64,000 nt of DNA from positions 62,001 to 126,000 of the forward strand of contig JAOACR010000009.1 in assembly GCA_026417735.1 (NCBI GenBank), written 5' to 3'. Made by a program: the position numbers and the translations under genes. This DNA is from Kiritimatiellia bacterium (GTDB taxonomy: Bacteria; Verrucomicrobiota; Kiritimatiellia; PWTM01). This document shows, piece by piece, positions 42,161 to 51,187 of the stretch. The notes beneath the pieces are model-generated. The model did not search any database, was not told the origin of the DNA, and saw nothing but the letters and a program-made list of their open reading frames with translations. Positions within the stretch are counted from its first letter, which is position 1. Every line of letters starts with the position of its first letter.

Positions 42161-43777
42161 CTACGGTACATCCGCCGGCGGAACCCCGCCAGCGGTGTGT
42201 TCCCATCGAGGCACCGCACGGGCCTCCGGTGCCAACAGCACAAAGGTCTCCGCACCCGCCACCCGCAAGCGATACGGGCCGTCATCGTCCGGAGCCGAAA
42301 GTCGCACCCACCACTCGACGCGACCCGGCGCCAACCGAGCGTGAAGCCGCACCGGCCGACCTGCCCGGCGCCACGAAAGCTCCAAGCGCAGCGGTGACGT
42401 GGAGTCAAAGCCGAATCGCATGATCGCATCCGCCTCCGGTGCCAGGTGCAGGCCGGCCAGTCGCACCACCGCGCCGTGTGGGCCGGCACAGACCTGCCAG
42501 CTGCCGTTCGTCGGCGCCACCTCGGTGCCGTCCTCGCCGTGCACCGGCGGCGACTCCGCAAACGCGAGTACCCGGTTCGACCTCTCGAAGGCGGCGCGCT
42601 CTTCCTCGGCGGCGATCTCGGGCTCGTTGCCTCGCCACAGATTCGCGTGCCGTTCAACGAAGATTTCGATCACCAACGTTGGTCGCCAGGCGAGAATGTC
42701 CGCCGCACAGAATGCGGCGCGCGTATGCCACTGAAACAGCGAGCGGTGAAACAGCGGGGCCAAATGATGCGCGAGCAACCCGGTGAACGAGTCGTGCAGC
42801 ACCCATGCGGAGGGCCGGTTCGTGTGCTCGGTCACAAACTCGATGGGGTCGGTGCCGGTACCGGCGCGGACCAGCCGGGCGGCAGGCCAGTCTTCAATGT
42901 GGACCGCCGGTGCGGTCTCGTGATACCAGGCCTCGAGGCCGAGTAACCGCGCCAGATCGAGGTACGGCGGGCGCACCGGCTGCCCCTGGCGCCACCGCAG
43001 CGGAACTCTCGGCAACTGCGGCCAGCGCGTTCGCAGATGCTCGCCGATCGCGGCCGCGCCAACCGCGACGCCGAGCGGGGTCCAGTGGGTGTCATACCGA
43101 TAGTAAAGTTCACCGAGCCCCCGCGCCGCACGCAGAGCGGGTGTGAGGTCGAGCGCGTCCACACCGGTCCACCGGCGAAGCGCATCCACCACCTGCGCCG
43201 CGGCCGACGACGGTTGGGCCGCCCGCGCCAGCTCTCTCGGCAGCCGCTCGGGATACACGGACTGCTTGTCCGGGATCAATACAACGAGATAGTCAATGCC
43301 CCGGCGCTCGAGCCAGCGGCGCCGCGTTTCCAACACCCGCGCGATGAGGCGCAGCTGCGGTTCCGGGTACGCGAAGGTCGCCCCGTACCCCCTCACCGGC
43401 CGGTAACCGCGCCGCCGAAGCTCGTCGTAGAAGAGCGTGCCGCCCGAACCCACGATCACCTCCGGCCGCGGCGAGACGCCGAGCGCGAGCATCATCCGGT
43501 GATGAGCGGCGATGAGCGACGTGCGCCACGCCAGACGGTCCTGCACCGCCAGCTCGAACTCTCGGGACCAGTGGGTCCATGCCCCTCGAGGGAAACGGCG
43601 CGGCCACGGGTGCAAAGACCGGTTTTCCCTGAGCGCCGCGCGGGCCGGATCGGGTGCCCAGCCGAGTTGCGCGGGCAACCAGCCAGCGAGCAGGAACACC
43701 GCAAACGCCAGCACCAGCGCCAGGTCCACCGTGCGCGCCGCACGATCGCCAGCAGCGGATGACGGCAGTACGCTCAA
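42161..43777 (-). CDS. SGNH/AlgJ-AlgX-like acetyltransferase partner of MBOAT2, with extra C-terminal domain
   Basis: A 538-residue protein. The likely start is a TTG at 43777 that overlaps the MBOAT2 stop (TTGA); a GTG at 43729 is an alternative. One N-terminal membrane helix (LALVLAFAVFLLAGWL) is followed by the SGNH domain with Asp229 and His231 in YRYDTHWTPLG and Ser330 in LHDSFTGLL. The usual GDSF glycine is a histidine here; the serine is kept. The last roughly 130 residues form a beta-rich extension (LHLAPEADAIMRFGFDSTSPLRLELSWRR) absent from SGNH1. It would finish O-acetylation started by the adjacent MBOAT. Target unknown. Confidence 0.82.
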   Translation of the reverse strand: MSVLPSSAAGDRAARTVDLALVLAFAVFLLAGWLPAQLGWAPDPARAALRENRSLHPWPRRFPRGAWTHWSREFELAVQDRLAWRTSLIAAHHRMMLALGVSPRPEVIVGSGGTLFYDELRRRGYRPVRGYGATFAYPEPQLRLIARVLETRRRWLERRGIDYLVVLIPDKQSVYPERLPRELARAAQPSSAAAQVVDALRRWTGVDALDLTPALRAARGLGELYYRYDTHWTPLGVAVGAAAIGEHLRTRWPQLPRVPLRWRQGQPVRPPYLDLARLLGLEAWYHETAPAVHIEDWPAARLVRAGTGTDPIEFVTEHTNRPSAWVLHDSFTGLLAHHLAPLFHRSLFQWHTRAAFCAADILAWRPTLVIEIFVERHANLWRGNEPEIAAEEERAAFERSNRVLAFAESPPVHGEDGTEVAPTNGSWQVCAGPHGAVVRLAGLHLAPEADAIMRFGFDSTSPLRLELSWRRAGRPVRLHARLAPGRVEWWVRLSAPDDDGPYRLRVAGAETFVLLAPEARAVPRWEHTAGGVPPADVP

Positions 43778-45159
43778 AACCGGAAATAAATGAACGGGTT
43801 GTGGGTGCCGGCGGCCAGCCGCACCCAGCAAAGCAGCCACACGACCAGGCAGGCCGGCACCGCCAGCCAGGCGCGCGTGAGGCCAACACTGCGCGGAATG
43901 CGCCAGCGCACCGAGCCGATCACCGCGGCGAGAAGCGCCGCAACGACCGGCGGTGTGGCCATCCCGAGGTCCTGCACGTTCATGCCGGCGGCGGAGAGTC
44001 CCGCCATGGCCCGCAGGTACGCCAGCGCCACGGTGAAGTCCGCACTGCGGAAAAGGACCCAGCCCACCCCCACTGCCAGCAACACATACAGGTGGCGCAG
44101 CGGTGCCGTCCACGGCGGCGCCCGCCGGTCGCGCAGCGGCCGCTCCAGCGCCAGCAGCGCGCCGTGCCACAGCCCCCACACCACATACGTCCATGCGGCC
44201 CCGTGCCAGAGCCCGCAGAGCACAAACACGATCGCGAGATTCCGCGCGGTGCGCAGCCCCCCGCCGCGATTGCCGCCCAGCGGAATGTAGAGATAGTCGC
44301 GGAACCACGTGGACAACGTGATATGCCAGCGGCGCCAGAAGTCCGTCATCGAGCTCGCCGCGTACGGGTGGCGGAAGTTCTCCGGAAACTCAAACCCGAA
44401 CATCCGGCCCAGGCCGATCGCCATATCGGAATAGCCAGAAAAATCGAAATAGATCTGGCCGGCATAGCACGCCAGGCCCCACCACGCGGCGCCGGCGGAG
44501 AGCGTGCCGGCGGAGATCGCACCGAACGCGGCGTCGGCCGGTTCGGCCAGCACGTTCGCAATCAGCACCTTCTTGCCCAGCCCCACTGTGAACCGTCGAA
44601 TGCCCGATGCGACCGCCGCGATGGTCTCCCGGCGACGCTCCAGCGAGGGCGACAGATCCAGCCAGCGGACAATCGGACCGGCGATCAGCTGCGGGAACAG
44701 CGAGATGAACAGCGCAAGCCGCGCGGGATTGCGCTCCGGCCGCGTGCGGCCAGCGGCGACATCGAGCACGTAGGACAGGGCCTGGAACGTGAAAAAAGAA
44801 ATGCCGATCGGTAGATGCACCGGTGTCCAGCGCCCCGCCGCCACAAGGGAGGGTGCGAGCGTGGCGGCCACGAGGTTCGCATATTTGAACCATCCGAGCA
44901 GCGCCAGATTGGCGGCGACCGCCGCCGCGGTCCAGCGCCGGCGCTCGCGTCCCTCCCGCCCGCCGATCGCGCGCCCGAAGGCGTAGTTCATGGTGATCGA
45001 CGCGACCATCACCATGCTGTAGGGACCTTCCCCCCACGCGTAGAACAACAGACTCGCCAGCAACAGCACCGTGTTGCGCGCCGCCCGGGGCGCCGCGAAG
45101 TACACCGCGAGCAATACCGGAAGAAACACAAACAAGAAGATCGGCGAGCTGAAGACCAT
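43774..45159 (-). CDS. MBOAT-family O-acyltransferase 2 (AlgI-like)
   Basis: A 461-residue polytopic protein with the MBOAT/AlgI frame: MVFSSPIFLFVFLPVLLAVYF, LPIGISFFTFQALSYVLDV, IYFDFSGYSDMAIGLGRMFG, FWRRWHITLSTWFRDYLYIPLGG and the catalytic His319 in CGLWHGAAW. It is a paralogue of MBOAT1 (4278-5741) with the same partner order. It starts 30 nt after purH, so it is probably read from the purine operon transcript. Confidence 0.93.
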   Translation of the reverse strand: MVFSSPIFLFVFLPVLLAVYFAAPRAARNTVLLLASLLFYAWGEGPYSMVMVASITMNYAFGRAIGGREGRERRRWTAAAVAANLALLGWFKYANLVAATLAPSLVAAGRWTPVHLPIGISFFTFQALSYVLDVAAGRTRPERNPARLALFISLFPQLIAGPIVRWLDLSPSLERRRETIAAVASGIRRFTVGLGKKVLIANVLAEPADAAFGAISAGTLSAGAAWWGLACYAGQIYFDFSGYSDMAIGLGRMFGFEFPENFRHPYAASSMTDFWRRWHITLSTWFRDYLYIPLGGNRGGGLRTARNLAIVFVLCGLWHGAAWTYVVWGLWHGALLALERPLRDRRAPPWTAPLRHLYVLLAVGVGWVLFRSADFTVALAYLRAMAGLSAAGMNVQDLGMATPPVVAALLAAVIGSVRWRIPRSVGLTRAWLAVPACLVVWLLCWVRLAAGTHNPFIYFRF

Positions 45160-45189
45160 CGCAGAGCCGGACCGCGGCGCGATGGCGCC

Positions 45190-46815
45190 TCAGTGGAGGA
45201 AATGTCGCATGCCGGTGAACACCATCGCGATGCCGAACCGGTCGCAGGCGGCGACAACCTCCTCGTCCCGCACCGAACCGCCCGGCTGCACGATCAACTT
45301 GATGCCGGCGGCTGCGGCCTGCTCAATGCTGTCCGGGAATGGGAAAAATGCGTCCGACACGAGCACGCACTCCGCGATCGAACGCTGGATGAACTCGGGC
45401 TGGTTCTCGCCATAGCCGGCCACCGCGTGCAGACGCCGGAGGTTCTCCACCGCGCGCGGCACCGCCAGCCGGGCGAGCGCATCGACGCGGTTCGGCTGCC
45501 CCGCCCCCATCCCCAGCAGCGCGAAGCGGCCTGGGGCGTGCTCGCGCACGATCGCAATCGCGTTGGAGCGAATGCGCTTCGCCACCCGGATCCCGAACTC
45601 TGCCAGCGCTCGCTTCGATTCTGGGAACGGCGTGCTCGTCGGCACCACCCAGTGCTGCACGACGCCCGCGTCGCCCTCCTGCACCAGCCAGCCGCCGCCG
45701 ATCTGCCGTACCCGCGGCGCCGGCGAGGGAGGGGCCAGCGGTGCGTCGAGCTCGAGCAACCGCAGGTCGCGGCTCTTGCGGCGTAAAAACTCGAGCGCCT
45801 CTGGCTCGAACGCCGGCGCAATGAGCGCCTCAACAAACCGGCCCTTCAGCCGTTCCGCGGCGGCCAGATCCATCGGCCGGCTCACCGCGATCACGCTGCC
45901 GAATGCCGACACCGGATCCCCCTCCCACGCCGCCTCGATCGCAGCGGCGAGCGTGTCCGCGGTCGCACAGCCGCACGGGTTGTTGTGTTTGATCACGACT
46001 GCGGCCGGCGCGTCGCCGAACTCACGGATCGTCTCAACCGCCGCGTCACCGTCGAGAAAATTGTTGAACGACATCTCCCGACCGTGAAGCTGCCGCGCGC
46101 GCGCAATCGCCGGCCCTGGGGTGGCGGGGTCCGGGTGAAGCCAGGCTGCCTGATGGGGATTCTCTCCGTACCGCAGCGGCGCACCGGGTCCGCCCACCAG
46201 CACCAGCGGCGCGGCCACCCCTCCCACCCGACCGCGCAACCAGCTGGCGATCGCCGCATCGTATTGCGCGGTGCGCGCAAACGCCTTCAGACCCAGCTCC
46301 CGCCGCAGTTCCAACGTGGTCGCCCCACCGTTCGCCCGCATGCAGTCAATCACCCGCGGGTAGTCGGCCGGGTCGGTGACCACCGTCACCGCGTCCATGT
46401 TCTTGGCGGCCGACCGCACCATTGCGGGCCCACCAATGTCAATGTTCTCGATCGCGGTCTCCCACTCCGCCCCGGCCGACGCGGTGACCCGTTCGAACGG
46501 GTACAGGTTCACGACGACCAGATCGATTGGCTCCAACCCGTGGGCGCGCATCGCCTCCAGGTGTGCGGGCAGATCGCGGCGGTGCAGAATCCCTGCGTGC
46601 ACGCGCGGGTGCAGCGTTTTCACCCGGCCGTCGAGCATCTCCGGAAAACCGGTGAAGTCCGCAACGTCGCGCACCGCAACCTGTGCGGCCCGCAGCGCGG
46701 CGGCGGTGCCGCCGGTGGAGAGGATCTCCACCCCAAACTCCGTCAGCGCCCTCGCGAAGTCTACCAGACCGGTCTTGTCCGACACACTGATCAACGCCCG
46801 CCGAATCGCCGTCAT
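45190..46815 (-). CDS. purH: Bifunctional AICAR formyltransferase/IMP cyclohydrolase
   Basis: A 541-residue protein of usual PurH length. The cyclohydrolase domain begins RRALISVSDKTGLVDFARAL with STGGTAAALR, GFPEMLDGRVKTLHPRVHAGIL and NIDIGGPAMVRSAAKN. The formyltransferase domain has RYGENPHQAAWLHP, GREMSFNNFLDGDAAVE, VIKHNNPCGCA and SDAFFPFPDSIEQAA. It makes the last two steps of IMP synthesis from AICAR. The start at 46815 has GGAGG 5 nt upstream. Downstream of purM by 24 nt. Confidence 0.96.
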   Translation of the reverse strand: MTAIRRALISVSDKTGLVDFARALTEFGVEILSTGGTAAALRAAQVAVRDVADFTGFPEMLDGRVKTLHPRVHAGILHRRDLPAHLEAMRAHGLEPIDLVVVNLYPFERVTASAGAEWETAIENIDIGGPAMVRSAAKNMDAVTVVTDPADYPRVIDCMRANGGATTLELRRELGLKAFARTAQYDAAIASWLRGRVGGVAAPLVLVGGPGAPLRYGENPHQAAWLHPDPATPGPAIARARQLHGREMSFNNFLDGDAAVETIREFGDAPAAVVIKHNNPCGCATADTLAAAIEAAWEGDPVSAFGSVIAVSRPMDLAAAERLKGRFVEALIAPAFEPEALEFLRRKSRDLRLLELDAPLAPPSPAPRVRQIGGGWLVQEGDAGVVQHWVVPTSTPFPESKRALAEFGIRVAKRIRSNAIAIVREHAPGRFALLGMGAGQPNRVDALARLAVPRAVENLRRLHAVAGYGENQPEFIQRSIAECVLVSDAFFPFPDSIEQAAAAGIKLIVQPGGSVRDEEVVAACDRFGIAMVFTGMRHFLH

Positions 46816-46839
46816 GACTGCCTCCATCGGCATCCTACC

Positions 46840-47874
<1,035 letters not shown>

Positions 47875-47925
47875 CGCTGCGACCCCGTCCCGCCCGCCCG
47901 GCATCCGCCGACGGTGGCGCCGGGC

Positions 47926-47955
47926 ACGATAGCAGACCCGCTGCAGATGGGACAA
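47926..47955 (-). promoter_or_regulatory. Candidate purM promoter
   Basis: On the minus strand TTGTCC (47955-47950), 18-nt spacer, TATCGT (47931-47926). Leader about 45 nt. The palindrome at 47968-47982 is immediately upstream of the -35. Confidence 0.45.
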
Positions 47956-47967
47956 TTCTGCGGGACC

Positions 47968-47982
47968 ATCCAAGGCTTGGAT
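47968..47982. repeat. 15-nt palindrome between purM and lpdA
   Basis: ATCCAAGGCTTGGAT is a perfect inverted repeat with one central base. Its core TCCAA-N3-TTGGA is the same as in the two arms of the hairpin after hydA. It lies in the divergent control region, so it could be an operator or an intergenic repeat. It is not a coding feature. Confidence 0.6.
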
Positions 47983-48120
47983 ACGCTTCGCAGACGGTTG
48001 TCCAATCCCTGGACCCTGGGCCGCACTCCTGAACGATGCGCACGAACCGCCGCCTGCGGCGGATCGGCCGATCGCGTCCGCGGCCCGAACGAACCGCCTG
48101 GCGGGGTCGCGATTCGAACG

Positions 48121-48126
48121 TATACT
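48121..48126 (+). promoter_or_regulatory. Candidate -10 of the lpdA promoter
   Basis: TATACT lies 21 nt before the ATG at 48148. No convincing -35 is present at 16-18 nt. A weak GGA stretch is the only ribosome-binding candidate. Confidence 0.4.
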
Positions 48127-48147
48127 GAGCGGAATGGAAACGACACC

Positions 48148-49560
48148 ATGAACACCCCCTTCACTCCATCACGGCTGGTGGTGATTGGCGGCGGACCCGC
48201 GGGGTATCCGGCCGCGTTTCATGCGGCGGACCTGGGGCTTCGCGTCACGCTCATAGATCTCGAGGAACATCCCGGCGGAGTGTGCCTGTACCGGGGATGC
48301 ATCCCGTCGAAGGCGCTGCTGCACGTTGCGCGCGTGCTCGAGGAAACCCGAGAGCTGCGCAGCTGCGGCGTCGAGAGCCCTCCGGCCCGGATCGAACTGG
48401 ACCGGCTGCGAGAGTGGAAGGCCTCGGTGGTACGACGGCTTACCGGAGGCCTCGGTCAGTTGCGGCGGACGCGCGGGATCGAGTTTCTGCGGGGCCGGGC
48501 CCGTTTCGACGGGCCGGATCGCCTTCTGGTGGAGACGCACGACGGACCACGGACGATCGAATGGGACGCGGCGCTTCTGGCGACTGGTTCGCGCCCGGCG
48601 ATGTTGCCCGGCTGGCCGGTCACACCGCGCGTGATGGACTCCACCGCCGCGCTTGAGCTGCCCGATGTCCCCACGCGTCTGCTGGTGGTCGGCGGCGGCT
48701 ACATCGGCCTCGAACTGGGCACCGTTTACGCGGCGCTCGGCAGTCGCGTGTGCGTGGTCGAGGCGACCGCCGGTTTGCTGCCCGGCGCGGACCGCGATCT
48801 GGTCGCACCGCTCGCGCGACGCCTCGCAGAACGATTTGAGGCGATCTGGCTGGACTCCCGCGTCGCGAGCGCACACGAGCAGGACCAGCGCATTGCCGTG
48901 GACATCGAAACGCCCACCGGTGTCCGCCACGAGATCTTCGACCGCGTGCTGATCGCCGTTGGCCGGCGTCCGAACTCCGAAGACCTAGGGCTGAACAGCG
49001 CCGGCGTCGAAACCGACCGTCGTAGTTGTGTACGGGTGGATGATCGTCGGCGGACCAGTCATCCGCGGGTGTGGGCCGCCGGCGACGTCGCCGGCGAGCC
49101 GATGCTGGCGCACAAGGCGACGGCGGAGGCGCGCGTCGCGGTCGAGGCGATCGCCGGACGCAAAACTGCCTGGGATCCGCGCGCAGTTCCCGCGGTGGTT
49201 TTCACGGACCCGGAAATTGCATGGGCCGGACTGACGGAGACCGCAGCCGAACGCGAGGGCCGTCCCGTTCGTGTTCTTCGCTTCCCGTGGACCGCCTCCG
49301 GCCGCGCGCTCACGCTCGAACGGACCGAGGGTCTCACGAAACTGGTGGTGGACCCCGACAGCGGCCGCGTACTGGGTGTTGGCATCTGCGGTGTCGGCGC
49401 GGGCGACATGATTGCCGAGGGCGTTCTGGCCATCGAGATGGGCGCCACCGCCGAGGACCTCGCGTTGACGATCCATCCGCACCCGACACTGTCCGAAACC
49501 CTGATGGAGGCCGCAGAGCTCTTTGGCGGCCGCGCGACGCATTTTCTCCCCCGCGCATGA
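48148..49560 (+). CDS. lpdA: Dihydrolipoyl dehydrogenase
   Basis: A 470-residue flavoprotein disulfide reductase. FAD-binding VVIGGGPAGYPAAFHAADLG at residues 11-30, redox-active disulfide Cys46-x4-Cys51 in GGVCLYRGCIPSK, NAD-binding LLVVGGGYIGLELGTVYAALG, the FAD tail VWAAGDVAGEPMLAHKATAEA, and the interface His-Glu in HPHPTLSETLMEAAE. CLYRGC differs from the common CLNVGC but keeps both cysteines. It is the E3 component of 2-oxo acid dehydrogenase or glycine cleavage complexes. Neighbour lipA supports lipoate use; no E1/E2 or gcv genes are in view. Coupled by ATGA to the HAD gene. Confidence 0.93.
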   Translation: MNTPFTPSRLVVIGGGPAGYPAAFHAADLGLRVTLIDLEEHPGGVCLYRGCIPSKALLHVARVLEETRELRSCGVESPPARIELDRLREWKASVVRRLTGGLGQLRRTRGIEFLRGRARFDGPDRLLVETHDGPRTIEWDAALLATGSRPAMLPGWPVTPRVMDSTAALELPDVPTRLLVVGGGYIGLELGTVYAALGSRVCVVEATAGLLPGADRDLVAPLARRLAERFEAIWLDSRVASAHEQDQRIAVDIETPTGVRHEIFDRVLIAVGRRPNSEDLGLNSAGVETDRRSCVRVDDRRRTSHPRVWAAGDVAGEPMLAHKATAEARVAVEAIAGRKTAWDPRAVPAVVFTDPEIAWAGLTETAAEREGRPVRVLRFPWTASGRALTLERTEGLTKLVVDPDSGRVLGVGICGVGAGDMIAEGVLAIEMGATAEDLALTIHPHPTLSETLMEAAELFGGRATHFLPRA

Positions 49561-50225
49561 CCCGGTGGGGTGCGATCTTTGACTGGGACGGCGTGCTGGT
49601 GGACTCTTCCGCCCACCACGAGCGCAGTTGGGAACTTCTGGCCGCCGAAACGGGTCACCGGCTGCCGCCTGGGCACTTTCAGCGGGGCTTCGGCATGAAA
49701 AACGAGCAGATCATCCCCGAGTTGCTCGGCTGGACCTGGGATCCCGCGGAAATCCGGCGGCTGTCGCTGCGCAAAGAGGAACTCTTCCGCGCCAGCGTCC
49801 GCGACCGCGGTATCGCGCCGTTGCCGGGCGTACGCGAATGGCTGAAACTGTTGGATGAGGGCGGAATTCCCCGTGCGATCGCCTCCTCAACGCATCGCGA
49901 GAACATTGAGACGTTGCTGCGCGTCACCGGCCTGGACGGCTTTCAAACCATCGTTGCCGCGGAGGACGTAGAGCGCGGCAAGCCGGCGCCCGATGTGTTT
50001 CTCTGCGCCGCGGAGCGGATGCATCTGCGGCCACAGTGCTGTGTGGTCTTCGAGGATGCCCCAGTCGGGATCCGGGCGGCCCGTGCCGCCGGGATGTCGG
50101 TGATCGCGGTGACGACGACGCACCCTCGCGCAGCACTGAGCGGGGCCGACCTTATCGTGAACCGTCTCGACGAACTCACCGTCGCGCAGGTCGCCGACCT
50201 GGTTCAGTCCGACGACCGCAGCTAG
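49557..50225 (+). CDS. HAD-superfamily hydrolase, beta-phosphoglucomutase-like
   Basis: A 222-residue HAD protein. Motif I AIFDWDGVLVDSS with nucleophile Asp9 and acid/base Asp11, motif II ASSTHRENIE, motif III and IV GKPAPDVFLCAAERM and VVFEDAPVGIRAARAAGMSVIAV. The cap is alpha-helical (C1), as in beta-phosphoglucomutase and related phosphatases. The substrate is unknown: small sugar phosphates are usual for the branch. Start overlaps the lpdA stop. Confidence 0.87.
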   Translation: MTRWGAIFDWDGVLVDSSAHHERSWELLAAETGHRLPPGHFQRGFGMKNEQIIPELLGWTWDPAEIRRLSLRKEELFRASVRDRGIAPLPGVREWLKLLDEGGIPRAIASSTHRENIETLLRVTGLDGFQTIVAAEDVERGKPAPDVFLCAAERMHLRPQCCVVFEDAPVGIRAARAAGMSVIAVTTTHPRAALSGADLIVNRLDELTVAQVADLVQSDDRS

Positions 50226-50255
50226 CCCCGGCGCTCGGCCCCCCCGGACCGGCGA

Positions 50256-51131
50256 TCACTGCCCACGTCCGGCGAGCGCAGCACGATACATGAGTTCTGC
50301 CCGGTAGCTCGACCGCACCCACGGCCCCGCCTCACAGTGCGCGAAGCCGCGGCGCCGCGCTTCCTCCCGCAGCGCGTCGAACTCCTCGGGCGTCCAGTAC
50401 CGTGCCACCGGGCGCCGATCCCGCGCCGGTTGCAGGTACTGCCCAATCGCCACCACTTCCACGCCCGCCGCGCGCAGGTCGTCGAGCGTTTCCAGCACCT
50501 CGTCGCGCGACTCGCCAAACCCGACCAGCAACGCTGATTTCAACACCGCGGTCCGGTCAAGCTCCCGATACGTCCGCAAGACCGTGAGCGAACGCTCATA
50601 GCTGGCCCCGCGGCGCACCTCGGGCGTCAGGCGCCGCACCGTCTCAATGTTGTGCCCAAACACCTCCGGGCGGGCGCCAGCCAGCATCTCGAGGGAGCGC
50701 CTCAGCCCGCCAAAATCGGAGGGGAGGACTTCCACCTTGCAGTCCGGCACCTCGGCCCGGATGGCGCGGACCGTTGCCGCCATCGCGGCGGCCCCGCCAT
50801 CCGGCAGATCGTCACGCGTAACCATCGTCACCACCGCGAAACGCAGCGACATCGCCCGCACCGCCGTCGCGATCCGCTCCGGTTCCCCCGGGTCGGGCAG
50901 TTCCGGCGCCTCCCGGCCAACCGCGCAAAAGTCGCAGCGCCGCGTGCACCGGTTGCCGAGGATCAGAAACGTCGCGGACCGGTCCTCACACCAGCACTCG
51001 CGCCGGTTCGGACAGCGAGCCTCTTCGCACACAGTGTGGAGCGAAGCGTCCGCAACAACCCGGCGGACCTGGGTCTCGCCCGGAACTAAGGGCTTGCGCA
51101 GCCATGGCGGTTTGGGGTGAGGTCTGTTCAT
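50256..51131 (-). CDS. lipA: Lipoyl synthase
   Basis: A 291-residue radical-SAM enzyme. The auxiliary [4Fe-4S] cysteines are C35, C40 and C46 (CEEARCPNRREC), the radical-SAM cysteines C62, C66 and C69 (CTRRCDFC), and the C-terminal serine that ligates the auxiliary cluster is in VRSSYRAE. VTRDDLPDGG and PEVFGHNIETVRRL are family typical. It inserts two sulfur atoms into octanoyl groups on lipoyl domains. LipB or LplA is not in the window. Convergent with the lpdA-HAD pair, and an inverted repeat lies upstream. Confidence 0.96.
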   Translation of the reverse strand: MNRPHPKPPWLRKPLVPGETQVRRVVADASLHTVCEEARCPNRRECWCEDRSATFLILGNRCTRRCDFCAVGREAPELPDPGEPERIATAVRAMSLRFAVVTMVTRDDLPDGGAAAMAATVRAIRAEVPDCKVEVLPSDFGGLRRSLEMLAGARPEVFGHNIETVRRLTPEVRRGASYERSLTVLRTYRELDRTAVLKSALLVGFGESRDEVLETLDDLRAAGVEVVAIGQYLQPARDRRPVARYWTPEEFDALREEARRRGFAHCEAGPWVRSSYRAELMYRAALAGRGQ

Positions 51132-51140
51132 GCGTCCGGC

Positions 51141-51155
51141 AGACCAATTTGGTCT
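51141..51155. promoter_or_regulatory. Perfect 15-nt inverted repeat upstream of lipA
   Basis: AGACCAATTTGGTCT has 7-bp arms around one base. On the minus strand TTGATC (51174-51169) with a 17-nt spacer would put a weak -10 (CAAATT, 51151-51146) inside the repeat, so it may be an operator for lipA. It could also be part of a 3' stem of the PEP-CTERM gene, but no T-tract follows. Confidence 0.5.
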
Positions 51156-51187
51156 ACCGGTCCGGCTCGATCAACCCGTCCGGCGAC

